In this document: in pieces, positions 63,604 through 64,000 of the stretch
How positions within the stretch are numbered: position 1 is the first letter of the stretch
Layout of the letters: each line of letters opens with the position of its first letter
Assembly: GCF_041821045.1 (NCBI RefSeq)
Contig: NZ_JBGUAW010000005.1
Coordinates: forward strand, 266,241 to 330,240
Direction of reading: 5' to 3'
Origin: Thiohalorhabdus sp. Cl-TMA
GTDB lineage: Bacteria > Pseudomonadota > Gammaproteobacteria > Thiohalorhabdales > Thiohalorhabdaceae
DNA length: 64,000 nt
Program-made: the position numbers and the translations under genes
The notes under the pieces: generated by a model
The model's database searches: none
What the model was told of the DNA's origin: nothing
Seen by the model: the letters and a program-made list of their open reading frames with translations, nothing else

Positions 63604-64000
63604 CTCGTAGTAGGCCTTGAGGACCTCGACCGGAGTCCTGGCGCCCAGGTTCTTCTGGGGAATCTGGCCGTTGTACAGCCGCCGGTAGCGCTCCAGGGTC
63701 GCCTCCAACTCCTCGCGGTTGCGGAGGTGGACCGAGGCCAGGACTTCGCTGATGCGGCCGTTGAAGCGTTCCACCAGGCCGTTGGTTTGCGGCTGGCGCG
63801 GCGGGATGAGCCGGTGCGCGATGCCCTGGTCGGCGCACAGCTGGTCCACGGGGTGCTTCCCGGAGGGCTGCCCCTGCGGGCGATTCAGCCGGTCCGTGAA
63901 GGCCGCCTCGTTGTCCGTCAGCAGGTGGGTAAGCCGGAACGGCGCCCGCCGGACCAGATTGCTCACGAAGGAGCGTGCCGTCGCCGCTTTGCGGTCGTCC
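63547..64000 (-). CDS. IS481-family transposase, partial
   Basis: The frame stays open to the right edge, so the N-terminal part lies outside the window. THLLTDNEAAFTDRL carries a catalytic Asp, HRLIPPRQPQTNGLVERFNG the catalytic Glu, and YNGQIPQKNLGARTPVEVLK the usual end. This order is the rve integrase core of the IS481 family (DDE). The visible part shows no frameshift. Its stop lies a few bases beyond the presumed element end. Confidence 0.88.
   Translation of the reverse strand, partial: DDRKAATARSFVSNLVRRAPFRLTHLLTDNEAAFTDRLNRPQGQPSGKHPVDQLCADQGIAHRLIPPRQPQTNGLVERFNGRISEVLASVHLRNREELEATLERYRRLYNGQIPQKNLGARTPVEVLKAYYESNPDRFRRKPHNPPSPDI
63552..64000 (-). mobile_element. IS481-family insertion sequence, left part
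   Basis: The element begins near 63552 with TGTCGGGACTCGGGGGATTA, a TGT-type end as usual for IS481. It contains a transposase frame and runs past the right edge. It is inserted inside hicB. The second terminal repeat and the target duplication are not visible. Confidence 0.75.

Noticed and set aside
1..64000. PEP-CTERM substrate proteins
   Set aside because: The C-termini of the exported proteins (18.7, 29.8, 30.7 and 37.8 kb) show no PEP motif followed by a helix and basic tail. Substrates are probably elsewhere in the genome.
1..64000. CRISPR arrays, tRNA and rRNA genes
   Set aside because: No regularly spaced repeats and no cloverleaf or rRNA sequence were noticed on reading. A dedicated scan was not possible.

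Overview
The window is visibly very G+C rich, densely packed and free of introns. Its families (exosortase A locus, ActP/DUF485, GalE, ManC, cyclopropane-fatty-acid synthases, Blc-like lipocalin, beta-barrel porins) point to a Gram-negative proteobacterium, most likely a gammaproteobacterium from an aquatic or saline habitat. That placement is an inference from gene families, because no rRNA or tRNA gene is present.

Positions 1-37.8 kb hold an exosortase A (XrtA/EpsH-type) exopolysaccharide locus. It opens with the C-terminus of an EpsI-domain protein. The + strand then runs through glycosyltransferases, an amidotransferase, a sulfotransferase, a flippase, a pyruvyltransferase, methyltransferases, an O-antigen-ligase-type protein and a polysaccharide deacetylase. 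A second block (19.1-26.7 kb) encodes an acyl carrier protein, two alpha/beta hydrolases, a PLP decarboxylase, an AMP-forming acyl ligase, a methyltransferase and an asparagine-synthetase-like protein. Together they look like an undescribed ACP-based pathway making a small substituent. Two VanZ-type membrane proteins, a secreted beta-propeller/beta-helix protein, a periplasmic trypsin-like protease and sugar-nucleotide genes (galE, manC, UDP-sugar dehydrogenase) complete the locus. Sulfation, pyruvylation, uronic acid and deacetylation predict a highly charged extracellular polymer. No PEP-CTERM substrate protein was recognised.

Positions 37.9-47.8 kb hold a tightly overlapping - strand operon. 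It starts with a MerR-type regulator carrying a CarH/LitR-like cobalamin light-sensor domain, followed by a fatty-acid desaturase, a flavin amine-oxidase-like protein, DUF1365, a cyclopropane-fatty-acid synthase, DUF2878, DUF1295, a second synthase-like methyltransferase and a membrane-anchored peroxiredoxin. Divergent from it lie an exported protein of unknown function and a lipocalin lipoprotein. The set reads as light- or singlet-oxygen-responsive remodelling and protection of membrane lipids.

Positions 47.8-53.7 kb carry a DcaP-like porin, a DEDDh exonuclease, a cNMP/CBS/DUF294 protein and the acetate symporter pair DUF485-ActP.

Positions 54-64 kb are an accessory island. It contains an IS3 transposase remnant, a Xre/MbcA-RES toxin-antitoxin pair and a complete Wadjet (JetABCD) anti-plasmid system. 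A HicAB module follows in which hicA has an in-frame amber codon and hicB is cut by an IS481-family element that runs off the right edge.
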